A stretch of DNA of 64,000 nucleotides from Aestuariivivens sediminicola (GTDB lineage Bacteria > Bacteroidota > Bacteroidia > Flavobacteriales > Flavobacteriaceae), in NCBI RefSeq assembly GCF_022662015.1, contig NZ_JAKMCM010000004.1, positions 62,001 through 126,000 on the forward strand, given 5' to 3'. Both the position numbers and the translations under genes were made by a program. Of this stretch, positions 44,818 to 54,390 are shown piece after piece. Numbering within the stretch: position 1 is the first letter of the stretch; each line of letters opens with the position of its first letter. Below the pieces are notes generated by a model that had not been told where the DNA came from, did not search any database, and saw nothing but the letters and a program-made list of their open reading frames with translations.

Positions 44818-44864
44818 CGTGATCGCGACAGGATTCGAACCTGTGACCGTCTGCTTAGAAGGCA
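44818..44864. repeat. Right attachment site
   Basis: 47-base copy of the core at 30169-30215, here forming the 3' part of the intact tRNA-Arg. Confidence 0.9.
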
Positions 44865-44893
44865 GATGCTCTATCCAGCTGAGCTACGCGACC
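44820..44893 (-). tRNA. tRNA-Arg(UCU)
   Basis: Minus strand reads GGTCGCGTAGCTCAGCTGGA at the 5' end, an anticodon stem TCTGC/GCAGA with loop CTTCTAA (anticodon TCT), the T loop GTTCGAATC and a 3' acceptor strand CGCGATC plus discriminator A. CCA is not encoded. The element's right core supplies its 3' half. Confidence 0.95.
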
Positions 44894-44972
44894 CCATTTT
44901 TATTTTTACCGTGCAAATATATAAATGTATTTTAATTTAAAAATACAAAATCGTACATATTTGACCCCGATA

Positions 44973-45015
44973 TGACTATTGTCATATTTATATTCAGCTT
45001 CTTAGTTTACTTTTA
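44973..45015 (+). promoter_or_regulatory. FNR-type promoter of the nickel permease (site H)
   Basis: Palindrome TGACTATTGTCA (44973-44984), 23 nt, then TACTTTTA (45008-45015). Predicted start about 45020, leader about 31 nt. TGAC/GTCA half sites as upstream of the sensor kinase. Confidence 0.7.
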
Positions 45016-45050
45016 AACAAAGCCCCGTATTTTTAAACTTTGGATATAAA

Positions 45051-45761
45051 ATGGAGTCCCTTCCCTTGATTGCAGGGCTAACTGTTGCCCTCTTACATGT
45101 TGTTACAGGTCCTGACCACCTGGCAGCAGTAACACCATTTGCCATCGAATCAAAACGCAAAGCCTGGAAAATTGGCCTGGCATGGGGCATGGGGCATATT
45201 TTTGGGATGCTTGCCATAGGGCTCTTATTCCTTATTTTCAAAGCCTTTATTCATGTCGACAGCATATCAGCTTACAGTGAACAACTGGTGGGTTTAACCT
45301 TAATCGGAATCGCATTCTGGGTCTTTTACAGAGTCATTAGACCGAAGCGCAATCACGAACATTTGCACGTGCATTCGGATGCAAATCCACTCATACACAA
45401 GCATGAACATGTACATACCCATCACGAGGACCATAGTCATACCCATAGCCACATGCTAAAACAAACCAAATGGACCTCCTTTTCAATTGGTGTTTTACAT
45501 GGGTTTGCAGGTATCGCCCATTTCCTGATGTTCCTGCCCGCACTGGGTTTTCAAACCCAATGGGAATCCGTAATGTATATTTTGGGTTTCGGTATAGGGA
45601 CCATTCTCGCAATGACGGCTTTTGCCTTTCTTATAGGTAAGATTTCCTCCTTTACCAAACAAGGGCACAACGTCCTGTTCTTCAATAGCATGAGAATCGG
45701 AGGCGGTCTGTTTGCTGCCGTTGTTGGGGTGTATTGGCTATTTGGACTGGTCCTGTTTTAG
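45051..45761 (+). CDS. UreH-like nickel permease
   Basis: 236 residues with about six membrane segments. The first helix carries the nickel-permease signature HVVTGPDHLAAV, as in UreH/NixA-type transporters, and a second metal motif GVLHGFAGIAHFLM follows. A central His-rich loop (about 102-140, HEHLHVHSD, HKHEHVHTHHEDHSHTHSH) should bind metal. It converges with hypE (4-nt gap) and has its own FNR-type promoter, so it most probably supplies nickel to the hydrogenase. Confidence 0.82.
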   Translation: MESLPLIAGLTVALLHVVTGPDHLAAVTPFAIESKRKAWKIGLAWGMGHIFGMLAIGLLFLIFKAFIHVDSISAYSEQLVGLTLIGIAFWVFYRVIRPKRNHEHLHVHSDANPLIHKHEHVHTHHEDHSHTHSHMLKQTKWTSFSIGVLHGFAGIAHFLMFLPALGFQTQWESVMYILGFGIGTILAMTAFAFLIGKISSFTKQGHNVLFFNSMRIGGGLFAAVVGVYWLFGLVLF

Positions 45762-45765
45762 AGCA

Positions 45766-46791
45766 TCAGCAAATTCGTGGAAGCTGCTCCCCTATTAGCG
45801 GACTGACAATGCGCTTACCCCCTATCCTGCTGTTAAGGATCACTTTACCGGTTGCGGCTGTGGTCATTTCACCGATACAAACCGCATTAGCGCCCTTCAC
45901 ATCTTTTTGCATGAACTGAATGACCGATGCTTCAATGGCCTTATCGACAATGGCAATAAAAACACCTTCATTGGCTACATAAAGCGGGTCCAATCCCAAA
46001 ATTTCACAAGCAGCTGCAACCTGTTTCTCAATCGGTATGCGATCTTCAAAAATCGAAATCCCAATCCCGGTATCCTGTACAATTTCTGTTAGTACGCCGG
46101 ACAACCCGCCTCGGGTGGGATCACGCAGAAAATGAATTTGATCTCCAAAGGCATCCAAAAGATCACGCACCAGATAATTCAGATTGGTGGTATCACTGAC
46201 AATGTCCGATTCGAACTCCAGACCCTGGCGCTCGGACATAATGGCCATACCATGGGTTGCAACAGATCCACTCAACACAATACTGTCGCCCTCCCTGATG
46301 CACATAGTTGAAATATTTGCCTTGGGGTGCAGTGGACCAAAACCTGTGGTATTGATAAATATTTTATCCCCTTTACCTTTTTCAACCACCTTGGTATCCC
46401 CTGTTATGATATGAACACCGCTCTCGTCAGCTGCCTTTTTTATACTTTTTACAATCGTGATGAATTCTGAAAGGCTAAGACCTTCCTCAATGATAAAGGC
46501 CAATGATATATACTTTGGTATGGCTCCACACATGGCAACATCATTGACAGTACCATGCACCGCAAGCTCACCAATATTGCCGCCTTTGAAAAACACGGGA
46601 GAAACCACGAAACTATCGGTTGAAATGGCGATCTGTCCTTCAAAGTTCACCATGGCCCCATCATGCTTTTTGTCCAGAATAGGGTTGTCGAAGGTTTGAA
46701 ATATAATGTTGTCCAACAGGTCCCGTGTCATGAGTCCACCGCTGCCATGTCCTAAATTAATGGTGTCAAAACCGAGCTTTTGTATGTCCAT
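45766..46791 (-). CDS. hypE: Hydrogenase maturation carbamoyl dehydratase HypE
   Basis: 341 residues of the AIR-synthase fold. It starts INLGHGSGGLMTRDLL and ends LPRIC, the conserved C-terminal Cys that takes a carbamoyl group from HypF and is dehydrated to the cyanide ligand. ATP-site motifs such as DTKVVEKGKGDKIFIN and RDPTRGGLS are present. Last gene of the minus-strand hydrogenase operon, 2 nt after hypD. Confidence 0.95.
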   Translation of the reverse strand: MDIQKLGFDTINLGHGSGGLMTRDLLDNIIFQTFDNPILDKKHDGAMVNFEGQIAISTDSFVVSPVFFKGGNIGELAVHGTVNDVAMCGAIPKYISLAFIIEEGLSLSEFITIVKSIKKAADESGVHIITGDTKVVEKGKGDKIFINTTGFGPLHPKANISTMCIREGDSIVLSGSVATHGMAIMSERQGLEFESDIVSDTTNLNYLVRDLLDAFGDQIHFLRDPTRGGLSGVLTEIVQDTGIGISIFEDRIPIEKQVAAACEILGLDPLYVANEGVFIAIVDKAIEASVIQFMQKDVKGANAVCIGEMTTAATGKVILNSRIGGKRIVSPLIGEQLPRIC

Positions 46792-46793
46792 TT

Positions 46794-47891
46794 TTATTTT
46801 GAAGTAATTACATTATTGGAAAAATGATAATAGGCGGCACAGGCCCCTTCCGAAGAAACCATTGGAGCGCCCAAGGGATTTGAGGGATTGCAGTGTTTTC
46901 CAAATTCACTGCATTGATGTGGCTTTTTTATGCCTTTGAGGATCTCACCGGCTATGCATTTGGGGTTTTCGGCAACATGAAGCCTATGGATTCCAAATTT
47001 AAATTCCGCATCATAGGCTCTATAGGCCTCGGTTAAGACATAACCGCTATTCGGTATTTCACCGATACCACGCCATTCTCTGTTACCTATCTCAAACACC
47101 TCATTTATGACCTTTAAAGCGGCCACATTGCCTTCCTCCTTCACCACCCTCGAATACTGGTTCTCTACCTTATATTGACCGCTTTCCAACTGGCATATGG
47201 CCATGTAAATCCCCTGGACCAAATCAAGCGGTTCAAAACCCGTAATGATGATGGGGATCCTATAGTGCTCTGACAGGGAAATATAGTCCTTATATCCCAT
47301 AATGGCACATACATGCCCTGCTCCCAAAAAAGCGTTGATGTTGCAGAATTCATCATCCAGAATAGCTTCCATTGCCGGTGGAACCAAAACGTGGGAGACC
47401 AGGATGGAATAATTTGTCACCCCCTCTTTTTGGGCCTGCATCACTGAAAGGGCATTTGCCGGTGCCGTTGTCTCAAAGCCCACAGCAAAAAACACTACTT
47501 CTTTATGCGGATTTTCCTTGGCTATGTTTACTGCTTCAAGGGGCGAGTATAACACCCTTAAATCACCACCATGAGCCTTGGCTTCCAACAAGCTTTTTTT
47601 ACTTCCCGGAACACGAATCATATCTCCAAAGGAGCATACAATGACATCGTTCTCAAGAAGTTCAACGGCTTTATCTATTAAATTTAATGGGGTAACACAT
47701 ACCGGGCATCCGGGACCGTGGATCATTTGAACCTGATCCGGAAGTAAATCCAAAATACCGTTCTTAACCAATCCGTGGGTCTGCCCTCCGCAGACCTCCA
47801 TGATCTTCCATGTTTGCGTAACCGTCTCCTCAATGCGCTTTAAATAACCCTTTGTCTCTTCAAAATTTCTATATTCACTGAGATATTTCAT
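46794..47891 (-). CDS. hypD: Hydrogenase Fe-ligand assembly protein HypD
   Basis: 365 residues. Contains the HypD signatures MEVCGGQTHGLVKNGI, GPGCPVCVTP and GFETTAPA, the CAIMGYKDY segment and the C-terminal Cys cluster (KCIAGEILKG, HQCSEFGKHCNP). HypD and HypC together build the Fe(CN)2CO group. It overlaps hypF by 4 nt. Confidence 0.95.
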   Translation of the reverse strand: MKYLSEYRNFEETKGYLKRIEETVTQTWKIMEVCGGQTHGLVKNGILDLLPDQVQMIHGPGCPVCVTPLNLIDKAVELLENDVIVCSFGDMIRVPGSKKSLLEAKAHGGDLRVLYSPLEAVNIAKENPHKEVVFFAVGFETTAPANALSVMQAQKEGVTNYSILVSHVLVPPAMEAILDDEFCNINAFLGAGHVCAIMGYKDYISLSEHYRIPIIITGFEPLDLVQGIYMAICQLESGQYKVENQYSRVVKEEGNVAALKVINEVFEIGNREWRGIGEIPNSGYVLTEAYRAYDAEFKFGIHRLHVAENPKCIAGEILKGIKKPHQCSEFGKHCNPSNPLGAPMVSSEGACAAYYHFSNNVITSK

Positions 47892-50158
47892 GTCGCTGTT
47901 CTAATGTTTAAATAATACATTATCTGGCCAAAAGCTATATTTTCGTCATTTGGAGATAAGTTACGATTAAAATATAATTTGTAATCCGTTTTTGCCAATT
48001 CTTTTAGCAGATCAATCAACACCGTATTTTGAAAGACCCCACCGCTCAGGGCAATACAGCTAATGTTTCGCCTATCCGCCATCCGTAAAATAAGATCGGC
48101 CAATGTGTAAAGGAAATTAACGATGATAGTCTCCTGTCGGACTCCATTGATGACATCCGTATGGATATGTTTTAGGAGGTCCTTGGAAGGGATCAATCCA
48201 TTTTCTTGAATTGAAACATAGGATGTACAGTTTTCAATGGAATACTCATGAATTTGATTTTCAAGTATGATGGCTGCCTCTCCTTCATAGGTATTCAGAT
48301 CACAACTACCGAGTAAGGCCGCCACCGCATCAAATAAGCGTCCAACCGAGGAAGTTTTGAGTCTATTCTGTTTTTTGATTGTTTGGTAAACAGTCAGTTC
48401 CTCGTCTGTAAATTTTGGCAATACCTCAGGTAAAAGAGGGTCTGTTGCCAATGAGAAAAGGGATAGTCGTGGTTCTTTGGACATCTTGTCTCCAGCAAGC
48501 CAATCGAAATATTCAAAATGGGACACTCTTTCGATCTTACCCATGGCATATTCAAAAAATTCACCTCCCCAGATATGGCCATCATCACCATAGCCTGTGC
48601 CGTCCCAAATAACGCCCATTACAGGGATTTCACTCTCGAAAAGATGATGTTCACCCAAAACCGAAGCAAAATGGGCCTTGTGGTGCTGAATCGCTACTGA
48701 GGGCAGCTCAAGGTCCCTTGCCAGTTCCTTACCATATAAAGTGGAATGATAGGTAGGATGTGCGTCTACCAGAATCACTGATGGCTTCTCTTCGAACAGA
48801 GTGATAAACTTTGAAACGGTTGTGGTGAGTCGCTCGTAAACATCGGCATGATCGAGATTGCCCAGATATTGACTGATGTACAGGTAGTCATTGGGCAAAA
48901 AAGCCACTGCACTCTTCAAATGCGCTCCCATGGCGAGTATGTTCTCATTCGCCTTGAACGATCCAAAATAATTGGGAGCATAGCCTCTCGACCTTCTGAA
49001 CAGCACATCATGTTGATATTTTCTACTGAATTTTATGACAGAATCATCCTGGGGATTGGTAATGGAAAGATCATGGTTCAGAAAATAGTCAGCGACTTTA
49101 TCTAATGCGTTAAGAGCAGCCTCTGAAGCACTTATTATTGGTGAATTATGGATATTTCCGCTCGTGGCAACAATGGGAATGCCCAGTTTTTCTGCCAACA
49201 ACTGCAAAAGTCCTGTATAAGGAAGCATTATGCCCAATTGATTTAAGTTTGGGATTAACTCGTCCAATACCAATGTCCCTGAATAATTATCCTTTGGAAC
49301 AATGACAATAGGGCTTTCAGGTGATGTCAGTGCTTTTTCCTGTTCCGAGGATATCTGCAATTGGCCCCTGAGCATCTGCAATGAGGGGTATAGTATGGCG
49401 AATGGTTTTCGAGGTCGATTCTTTCTTTGTCTCAACCTGTGGACTGCATTTCGATTTCCCGCATCGCAACACAATAAATAACCACCTGTATTTTTTATAG
49501 CGACAATATGACCCTCCTTTATAAGTGCTGCGGTCGTGGTAACTATTTCAGATGTATCAGTTTGCAGTACTGTTCCCTTCGAGTCGGTTAAATTCATATG
49601 AATACCGCATGTCCCGCAGGAATTGGTTTGAGAATGAAATCGTCTGTGATTCGGGTCTGTGTATTCTTTTTCACAGGGATCACACATATCGAACCGGTCC
49701 ATTGCCGTGTGGTTGCGTTCAAAGGGGAATGTTTTTGTTATGGCCCACCGTGGTCCGCAATTAACACAGGTTGTAAATGGATAGTGGTAACGCCTGTTGG
49801 TAACATCAATAATCTCTTTCTTACAATCATCACATATAGCAAAATCCGGGGTGAGCGACAAATTGAGCTTTCCAGATTTCCGAGAGGGGACAATACAGAA
49901 ATCTTCAACATTGATCAAGGGAATCTCTGTTATGTGATGTGTCTTTATTTTAGATAACTTCGGTGGATTTTGGATCAATCCTTCATAGAATGAATGGATT
50001 TTGGACGGGATACCTGAAACTACGATAATAACTCCCTGCTCATTATTTGAAACCCATCCTTTCAAATCGAAAGTGTTGGCCAATACATAGACAAATGGAC
50101 GAAAGCCAACACCCTGCACCTGACCTGTTATTGTTATTTTAAAGGACTTAATGACCAC
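47888..50158 (-). CDS. hypF: Carbamoyltransferase HypF
   Basis: 756 residues with the complete domain order: acylphosphatase (about 5-92, GQVQGVGFRPFVY), two zinc fingers (about 108-185, CDDCKKEI, CVNCGPR, CDPCEKEY, CGTCG), a YrdC-like domain (about 200-385) and a Kae1-like C-terminal domain (HHKAHFASVLGEH, GVIWDGTGYGDDG, ALSGGVFQN). It makes carbamoyl-adenylate from carbamoyl phosphate and loads HypE. Full length, no damage seen. Confidence 0.95.
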   Translation of the reverse strand: MVIKSFKITITGQVQGVGFRPFVYVLANTFDLKGWVSNNEQGVIIVVSGIPSKIHSFYEGLIQNPPKLSKIKTHHITEIPLINVEDFCIVPSRKSGKLNLSLTPDFAICDDCKKEIIDVTNRRYHYPFTTCVNCGPRWAITKTFPFERNHTAMDRFDMCDPCEKEYTDPNHRRFHSQTNSCGTCGIHMNLTDSKGTVLQTDTSEIVTTTAALIKEGHIVAIKNTGGYLLCCDAGNRNAVHRLRQRKNRPRKPFAILYPSLQMLRGQLQISSEQEKALTSPESPIVIVPKDNYSGTLVLDELIPNLNQLGIMLPYTGLLQLLAEKLGIPIVATSGNIHNSPIISASEAALNALDKVADYFLNHDLSITNPQDDSVIKFSRKYQHDVLFRRSRGYAPNYFGSFKANENILAMGAHLKSAVAFLPNDYLYISQYLGNLDHADVYERLTTTVSKFITLFEEKPSVILVDAHPTYHSTLYGKELARDLELPSVAIQHHKAHFASVLGEHHLFESEIPVMGVIWDGTGYGDDGHIWGGEFFEYAMGKIERVSHFEYFDWLAGDKMSKEPRLSLFSLATDPLLPEVLPKFTDEELTVYQTIKKQNRLKTSSVGRLFDAVAALLGSCDLNTYEGEAAIILENQIHEYSIENCTSYVSIQENGLIPSKDLLKHIHTDVINGVRQETIIVNFLYTLADLILRMADRRNISCIALSGGVFQNTVLIDLLKELAKTDYKLYFNRNLSPNDENIAFGQIMYYLNIRTAT

Positions 50159-50162
50159 CTTT

Positions 50163-50693
50163 TTAAAATTCAGCGGACAGCCTCTCTGTTAACCTAATAA
50201 TGTCCTCTATGGTTTTGGGTATGGCTTCTTTAACTTCAGAAGATAAGGTTAGGCTCATTGGAACCACCTTATTTATGGAGATGGTAAACAGATGGATGTC
50301 CGGGGTGTTGTCCAATAAATACACCGCTTCAATCATATCTTTTAATCCGACATCATGAACACTCAGCGCCGAAGGAAAATCTGAGGCAAACCTGGGTCGA
50401 ATCAAGGAAATGGTTCCTTCCTTTTGACCATCCATGGTAGCATCAATAAATATGACCGCCTTGTAAGATTCAAAGCAATTCAGTAAGAGGAAACCTCCTG
50501 TGCCACCGTCTAAAATATCGACATTGTCCGGTAACTTCATAGTGGCCATCTCCTGTATGACATGAACCCCCACACCTTCATCTCCCATCAGATAATTTCC
50601 AACACCTAAAATAAGAATGCTTTTCGACTTATCCTTTTCAAAATAAAAGGCGTCACTGCTTACCGCTACAGGTGCTCCGAATGAATCTGCCAT
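50163..50693 (-). CDS. hyaD: Hydrogenase maturation endopeptidase HyaD
   Basis: 176 residues of the HyaD/HybD protease family. Motif ILILGVGNYLMGDEGVGVHVI holds the Glu that reads nickel insertion; a second Asp lies in LDGGTGGF and a His in VHDVGLKD. It should cut the C-terminal 20 residues off the large subunit after His557. The N-terminal 23 residues before the core are extra; the start may be a little downstream. It sits between the cytochrome b and hypF genes. Confidence 0.9.
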   Translation of the reverse strand: MADSFGAPVAVSSDAFYFEKDKSKSILILGVGNYLMGDEGVGVHVIQEMATMKLPDNVDILDGGTGGFLLLNCFESYKAVIFIDATMDGQKEGTISLIRPRFASDFPSALSVHDVGLKDMIEAVYLLDNTPDIHLFTISINKVVPMSLTLSSEVKEAIPKTIEDIIRLTERLSAEF

Positions 50694-50716
50694 ATTTTAC
50701 GATTTTATATAACGAA

Positions 50717-51451
50717 CTATTTTGCGTCTTCGGTATCCTTTTTCTCTTCTTCTGTTTTTTTATGTTTTACACGCTGTCCAACTACAAATTTATAGCCTCC
50801 AAAAATTGAAGATACCTCGCCTCTGCCTTCCAACCAGTCGTGGTAAAAGACCAAATAGACATGAATTAGCACAAACAGGATAAACAGCCAGGTTGAAATA
50901 TGGTGAATGGTCCTAACGATAAAATCGCCGCCAAACAGAGGGACTACCCATTCAAAAAGATCAGGCAACCACCAGTCCGACATCGCCGAGTACAATCCGA
51001 AACCCGTAAATACTTGAACCAGTGCTAGCAGGAACAATATAAAATAGGAAAGCCCTGCAACACTGTTATGACCCACACTTAAATCGGTTATTTCAGGGTG
51101 TTTTTCATGTCCCAACAAAATATCGACCTTAAGGACATGCAAAAAATTACGCCAACTTTTTTTGGAAAAAGGGAAAAATGCTTTCCAACTGGCAAACCGA
51201 TTGCCAACGAAAGACCAATAAACCCTCAGAATCAAATTAAAAAAGAAAATATAGGCGGTCATGAAGTGGATGAAGCGAACGGTACCGAACCAGTATGAAT
51301 CACTCGCCTCGGCATTCGATAAAATGGCCGGAGGATCGGCCATTATAAATCCTGTAACAGCCAAAACAGTTATTGCAATCGCATTAATCCAATGAAAAAT
51401 TCGAACCGGAAGTTCCCAAACATAAACACGTTTATAGGTAATTGTTTCCAT
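50717..51451 (-). CDS. hyaC: [NiFe] hydrogenase cytochrome b subunit
   Basis: 244 residues with four membrane helices. His residues in RIFHWINAIAITVLA, VRFIHFMTAYIFF, RTIHHISTWLF and LIHVYLVFYHDW are the expected ligands of the two b hemes. The C-terminal tail is charged and cytoplasmic (RVKHKKTEEEKKDTED). It anchors the heterodimer to the membrane and passes electrons to the quinone pool. Lies 14 nt after the large-subunit gene. Confidence 0.93.
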   Translation of the reverse strand: METITYKRVYVWELPVRIFHWINAIAITVLAVTGFIMADPPAILSNAEASDSYWFGTVRFIHFMTAYIFFFNLILRVYWSFVGNRFASWKAFFPFSKKSWRNFLHVLKVDILLGHEKHPEITDLSVGHNSVAGLSYFILFLLALVQVFTGFGLYSAMSDWWLPDLFEWVVPLFGGDFIVRTIHHISTWLFILFVLIHVYLVFYHDWLEGRGEVSSIFGGYKFVVGQRVKHKKTEEEKKDTEDAK

Positions 51452-51465
51452 GATATCTGTTTTAT

Positions 51466-53199
51466 CTATATGTCACAACTTGAAAGATTTTGCACCTTAG
51501 AAATATGATTTCCATGTTCGTCATACAAATGCACCGCACAGGCGATACATGGATCGAAAGAGTGAATAGTCCTTAAGATTTCCAAAGGAAGTTCCGGATC
51601 TGCAACCGGGGTTCCGAGCAGGGTTGATTCGTAAGCCGACAACTGCCCTTTCGGATCTCTCGGAGAGGCGTTCCAGGTTGAAGGAACTACTAATTGGTAA
51701 TTCTCAGTCTTTTTATCCTTTATTCGAATCCAATGTGCCAGAGCACCCCGAGGTGCTTCACTAAAGCCTACACCTTTTGATTCCGGTTCCCATTTTTCCG
51801 GATCTCTCTTCTCAGAGTGCGCCATTCGCGTATCTCCATTTTTGATATTGCTCATCAGTGTGTCATAAAATTCCATGGTCCAATTGGCTACCAATTGCGT
51901 TTCAATACCCCTGGCAGCGGTTCTTCCCAATGTTGAGAATAATGCATCCACAGGGACATCCAGATGGGTTAAAGCGGCATTGACAGCCTCTTGAATCTCT
52001 TTATTACCGCGTGCGTATCCGACCAATAACCTGGACAAAGGACCAACTTCCATAGGCATACCTTTCCAGCGTGGTGTTTTAATGAAACTATATTTTTCTT
52101 CCACATCGATATGTTCATATGGCGGTTTTGGTCCGGTGTATTTGATACGCGTCTCACCATCCCACGGATGTCTGCTTGTCTCCCTTCCTTCGGCATAGTC
52201 CTCATACCAGGAATTATTGATGAATTCTTCGATATCGTCATTGCGGTGATTCACATCATAGACCTTGGATAAATCCCTGTTTAAAATAATCCCTTGAGGA
52301 AACTTAAAACTCGAAATATCGTTATAGCCATTCGTTGGGAAATCACCATAAGACATATAATTACCAAAACCTTTGCCTATGGCACCCCAATCTTTATAGA
52401 ACGACGCTATAGCCAATAGATCCGGAATATAAACCTGTTCAATAAATGCCTTTCCTTCCTTCAACAGATGCCCAACATAGGCCAGGCGTTCTGCGTTAAT
52501 ACCACCAATATCATCCGTATTTATGGCACAGGCCATACCACCGACGAGATAATTCGGGTGTGGATTTTTTCCACCGAAAATGGTATGTATCCTGACGATC
52601 TCCTTTTGCCATTCCAGTGCTTCCAAATAATGTGCTACCGCCATTAAATTCACTTCAGGTGGTAATTTCATTTGGGGATGTCCCCAGTACCCATTGGCAA
52701 AAATGCCCAGCTGTCCACTTTCCACGAACTTGGTAATCCGCTTTTTAATATCTGAAAAATAGCCTGGAGAACTTTTAGGCCATTTGGAAATACTCTGAGC
52801 CAACTCCGATGTTTTAAGGGGATCGGCCTGTAAGGCATTGACAACATCTACCCAATCTAAAGCATGTAAATGATAAAAATGAACAGTATGGTCGTGCATG
52901 TATAAAGCACCTTCCATAATGTTTCTTACCATTTCCGCATTGGGAGGAATTTCAATACCAAGGGCATCCTCTACCGATCTTACGGAGGCCAATGCATGTA
53001 CCGTTGTACAAACACCGCAAGCCCTCTGAACGAAGGCCCACACGTCTCTTGGATCTCTACCTTTAACAATATTTTCAAGCCCGCGTACCATAGGACTGGA
53101 ACTATAGGCATCGGTTATCTTTCCGTCTTTTACTTCTACTTCAATTCTTAAGTGACCTTCAATTCTTGTGATGGGATCAACAACTACTCTGTTTGCCAT
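51466..53199 (-). CDS. hyaB: [NiFe] uptake hydrogenase large subunit
   Basis: 577 residues. N-terminal RIEGHLRIE includes Glu14; the first Cys pair is RACGVC (Cys61, Cys64), and the C-terminal pair is DPCIACAVH (Cys551, Cys554, His557). These four Cys hold the Ni-Fe site. A 20-residue tail after His557 would be removed on maturation, so the gene encodes a precursor processed by the HyaD product. Sequence type fits the membrane-bound group 1 uptake enzymes. Start 12 nt after the small-subunit stop. Confidence 0.96.
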   Translation of the reverse strand: MANRVVVDPITRIEGHLRIEVEVKDGKITDAYSSSPMVRGLENIVKGRDPRDVWAFVQRACGVCTTVHALASVRSVEDALGIEIPPNAEMVRNIMEGALYMHDHTVHFYHLHALDWVDVVNALQADPLKTSELAQSISKWPKSSPGYFSDIKKRITKFVESGQLGIFANGYWGHPQMKLPPEVNLMAVAHYLEALEWQKEIVRIHTIFGGKNPHPNYLVGGMACAINTDDIGGINAERLAYVGHLLKEGKAFIEQVYIPDLLAIASFYKDWGAIGKGFGNYMSYGDFPTNGYNDISSFKFPQGIILNRDLSKVYDVNHRNDDIEEFINNSWYEDYAEGRETSRHPWDGETRIKYTGPKPPYEHIDVEEKYSFIKTPRWKGMPMEVGPLSRLLVGYARGNKEIQEAVNAALTHLDVPVDALFSTLGRTAARGIETQLVANWTMEFYDTLMSNIKNGDTRMAHSEKRDPEKWEPESKGVGFSEAPRGALAHWIRIKDKKTENYQLVVPSTWNASPRDPKGQLSAYESTLLGTPVADPELPLEILRTIHSFDPCIACAVHLYDEHGNHISKVQNLSSCDI

Positions 53200-53211
53200 A
53201 ATATTTTATTT

Positions 53212-54339
53212 TTAAGAATCCAATGCTTTTTCGTTTCGTTTTCCTCTTGAGATACTTTCCTTCAATTCCTTTTTCTTCGAAATGTTTGCCGCTATCGCAT
53301 GGGCAGCCAAGCCGCCAGCCACAGCACCGGCTGCGACTTTGCCGATGGTATCGGCAGAACTCTCTATACCAAAACCATGTAATCCGGTGAGTCGTTCATA
53401 TATTGGGCCATTATCCCAGAAGTTTTCCTCGCTGCATCCAAAACAGCCATGGCCGGATTGAATTGGGAAGCTAACGCCATTATTCCATTTCATGGCGCCA
53501 CATGCGTTGTAAGTCATAGGTCCTTTACAGCCTACCTTGTATAGACAATAGCCCTTCTTAGCGTTTTCATCATCGAAAGATTCAACGAACAAACCGGCAT
53601 CGTAATAGGGCCTTCTATAGCAGGTGTCATGAACCCGTTTTGAATAGAATGCCTTGGGTCTTCCAATCCTATCGAGCTCAGGCAATCGACCAAAGGCAAC
53701 CAAATGCACTATGACTCCAGCCATGACCTCGCCTATTGGTGGACATCCCGGCACACGCACTATGGGCTTATTCTTGATGATTTTATGAATTGGGGTGGCT
53801 TCTGTAGGATTTGGATAAGCCGCCTGAACGCAACCATTGCATGCGCAACTTCCCCAACAAATTATCGCTTTGGCACCTTCTGCCGCCTCCAATAGAATAT
53901 CTTTTGCCGAACGTCCTCCTATACAGCAATAATTTCCATCATCGCCCATGGGCACGGATCCCTCAACACAAAGAATATATTCTCCCTTATAGTTATCCAT
54001 AGTTGCCTTTTTTGCGGCCTCAGCCTGATGCCCCGAAGCAGCCATTAAGGTCAATGTATAATCCAACGAAATTTTGTCCAATATGATATCGGCAACAATG
54101 GGGTGATCCGATCTTATAAAGGATTCACTGCAGCAAGTACACTCTTGAAAATGTTCCCATATAACGGGAACCCTGTAGCTTGTTTCCAGAGCCTTGGCAA
54201 CTTGACCAACCATGGAATTTTCCAATCCCAAATACGCACTGATATAGGTAACGAACTTCATAAAATCCCGCCTGGAATACCCTTGCTTTATGATGCTTTC
54301 GTAATACGTGCTTTGTTTTGTTTTGTCTTTTGTAATCAT
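53212..54339 (-). CDS. hyaA: [NiFe] uptake hydrogenase small subunit, O2-tolerant type
   Basis: 375 residues. A Tat signal SRRDFMKF (22-29) precedes the proximal-cluster motif [11 protein letters not shown] (Cys67, Cys69, Cys70). Standard enzymes have CTGC; the extra Cys69 is a mark of the [4Fe-3S] cluster of O2-tolerant group 1d enzymes such as E. coli Hyd-1. A second unusual Cys pair is at 138-139. Medial and distal cluster ligands are in the region 240-302 ([31 protein letters not shown]). A hydrophobic C-terminal helix (about 331-356) anchors it to the membrane. First gene of the minus-strand operon. Confidence 0.95.
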   Translation of the reverse strand: MITKDKTKQSTYYESIIKQGYSRRDFMKFVTYISAYLGLENSMVGQVAKALETSYRVPVIWEHFQECTCCSESFIRSDHPIVADIILDKISLDYTLTLMAASGHQAEAAKKATMDNYKGEYILCVEGSVPMGDDGNYCCIGGRSAKDILLEAAEGAKAIICWGSCACNGCVQAAYPNPTEATPIHKIIKNKPIVRVPGCPPIGEVMAGVIVHLVAFGRLPELDRIGRPKAFYSKRVHDTCYRRPYYDAGLFVESFDDENAKKGYCLYKVGCKGPMTYNACGAMKWNNGVSFPIQSGHGCFGCSEENFWDNGPIYERLTGLHGFGIESSADTIGKVAAGAVAGGLAAHAIAANISKKKELKESISRGKRNEKALDS

Positions 54340-54390
54340 GATGGAAAGTTGAGTTTAGAAGCGTTAAGCTTAATTGTAGAATAATAGTTC

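Larger units (their letters stand above)
30169..44864. mobile_element. Integrative element in tRNA-Arg(UCU)
   Basis: About 14.7 kb bounded by 47-bp direct repeats (30169-30215 and 44818-44864) that correspond to the 3' part of the tRNA-Arg gene. An integrase gene lies next to the left end. The left module holds integrase, an unknown protein, an excisionase-like HTH, a second HTH, DUF3987 and DUF6371 replication-type proteins and a short protein, all on the plus strand. The right half is very AT-rich cargo on both strands with several exported proteins and a membrane nuclease. There is no relaxase, type IV secretion, capsid or terminase gene, so it must depend on other elements for transfer. 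Confidence 0.88.
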
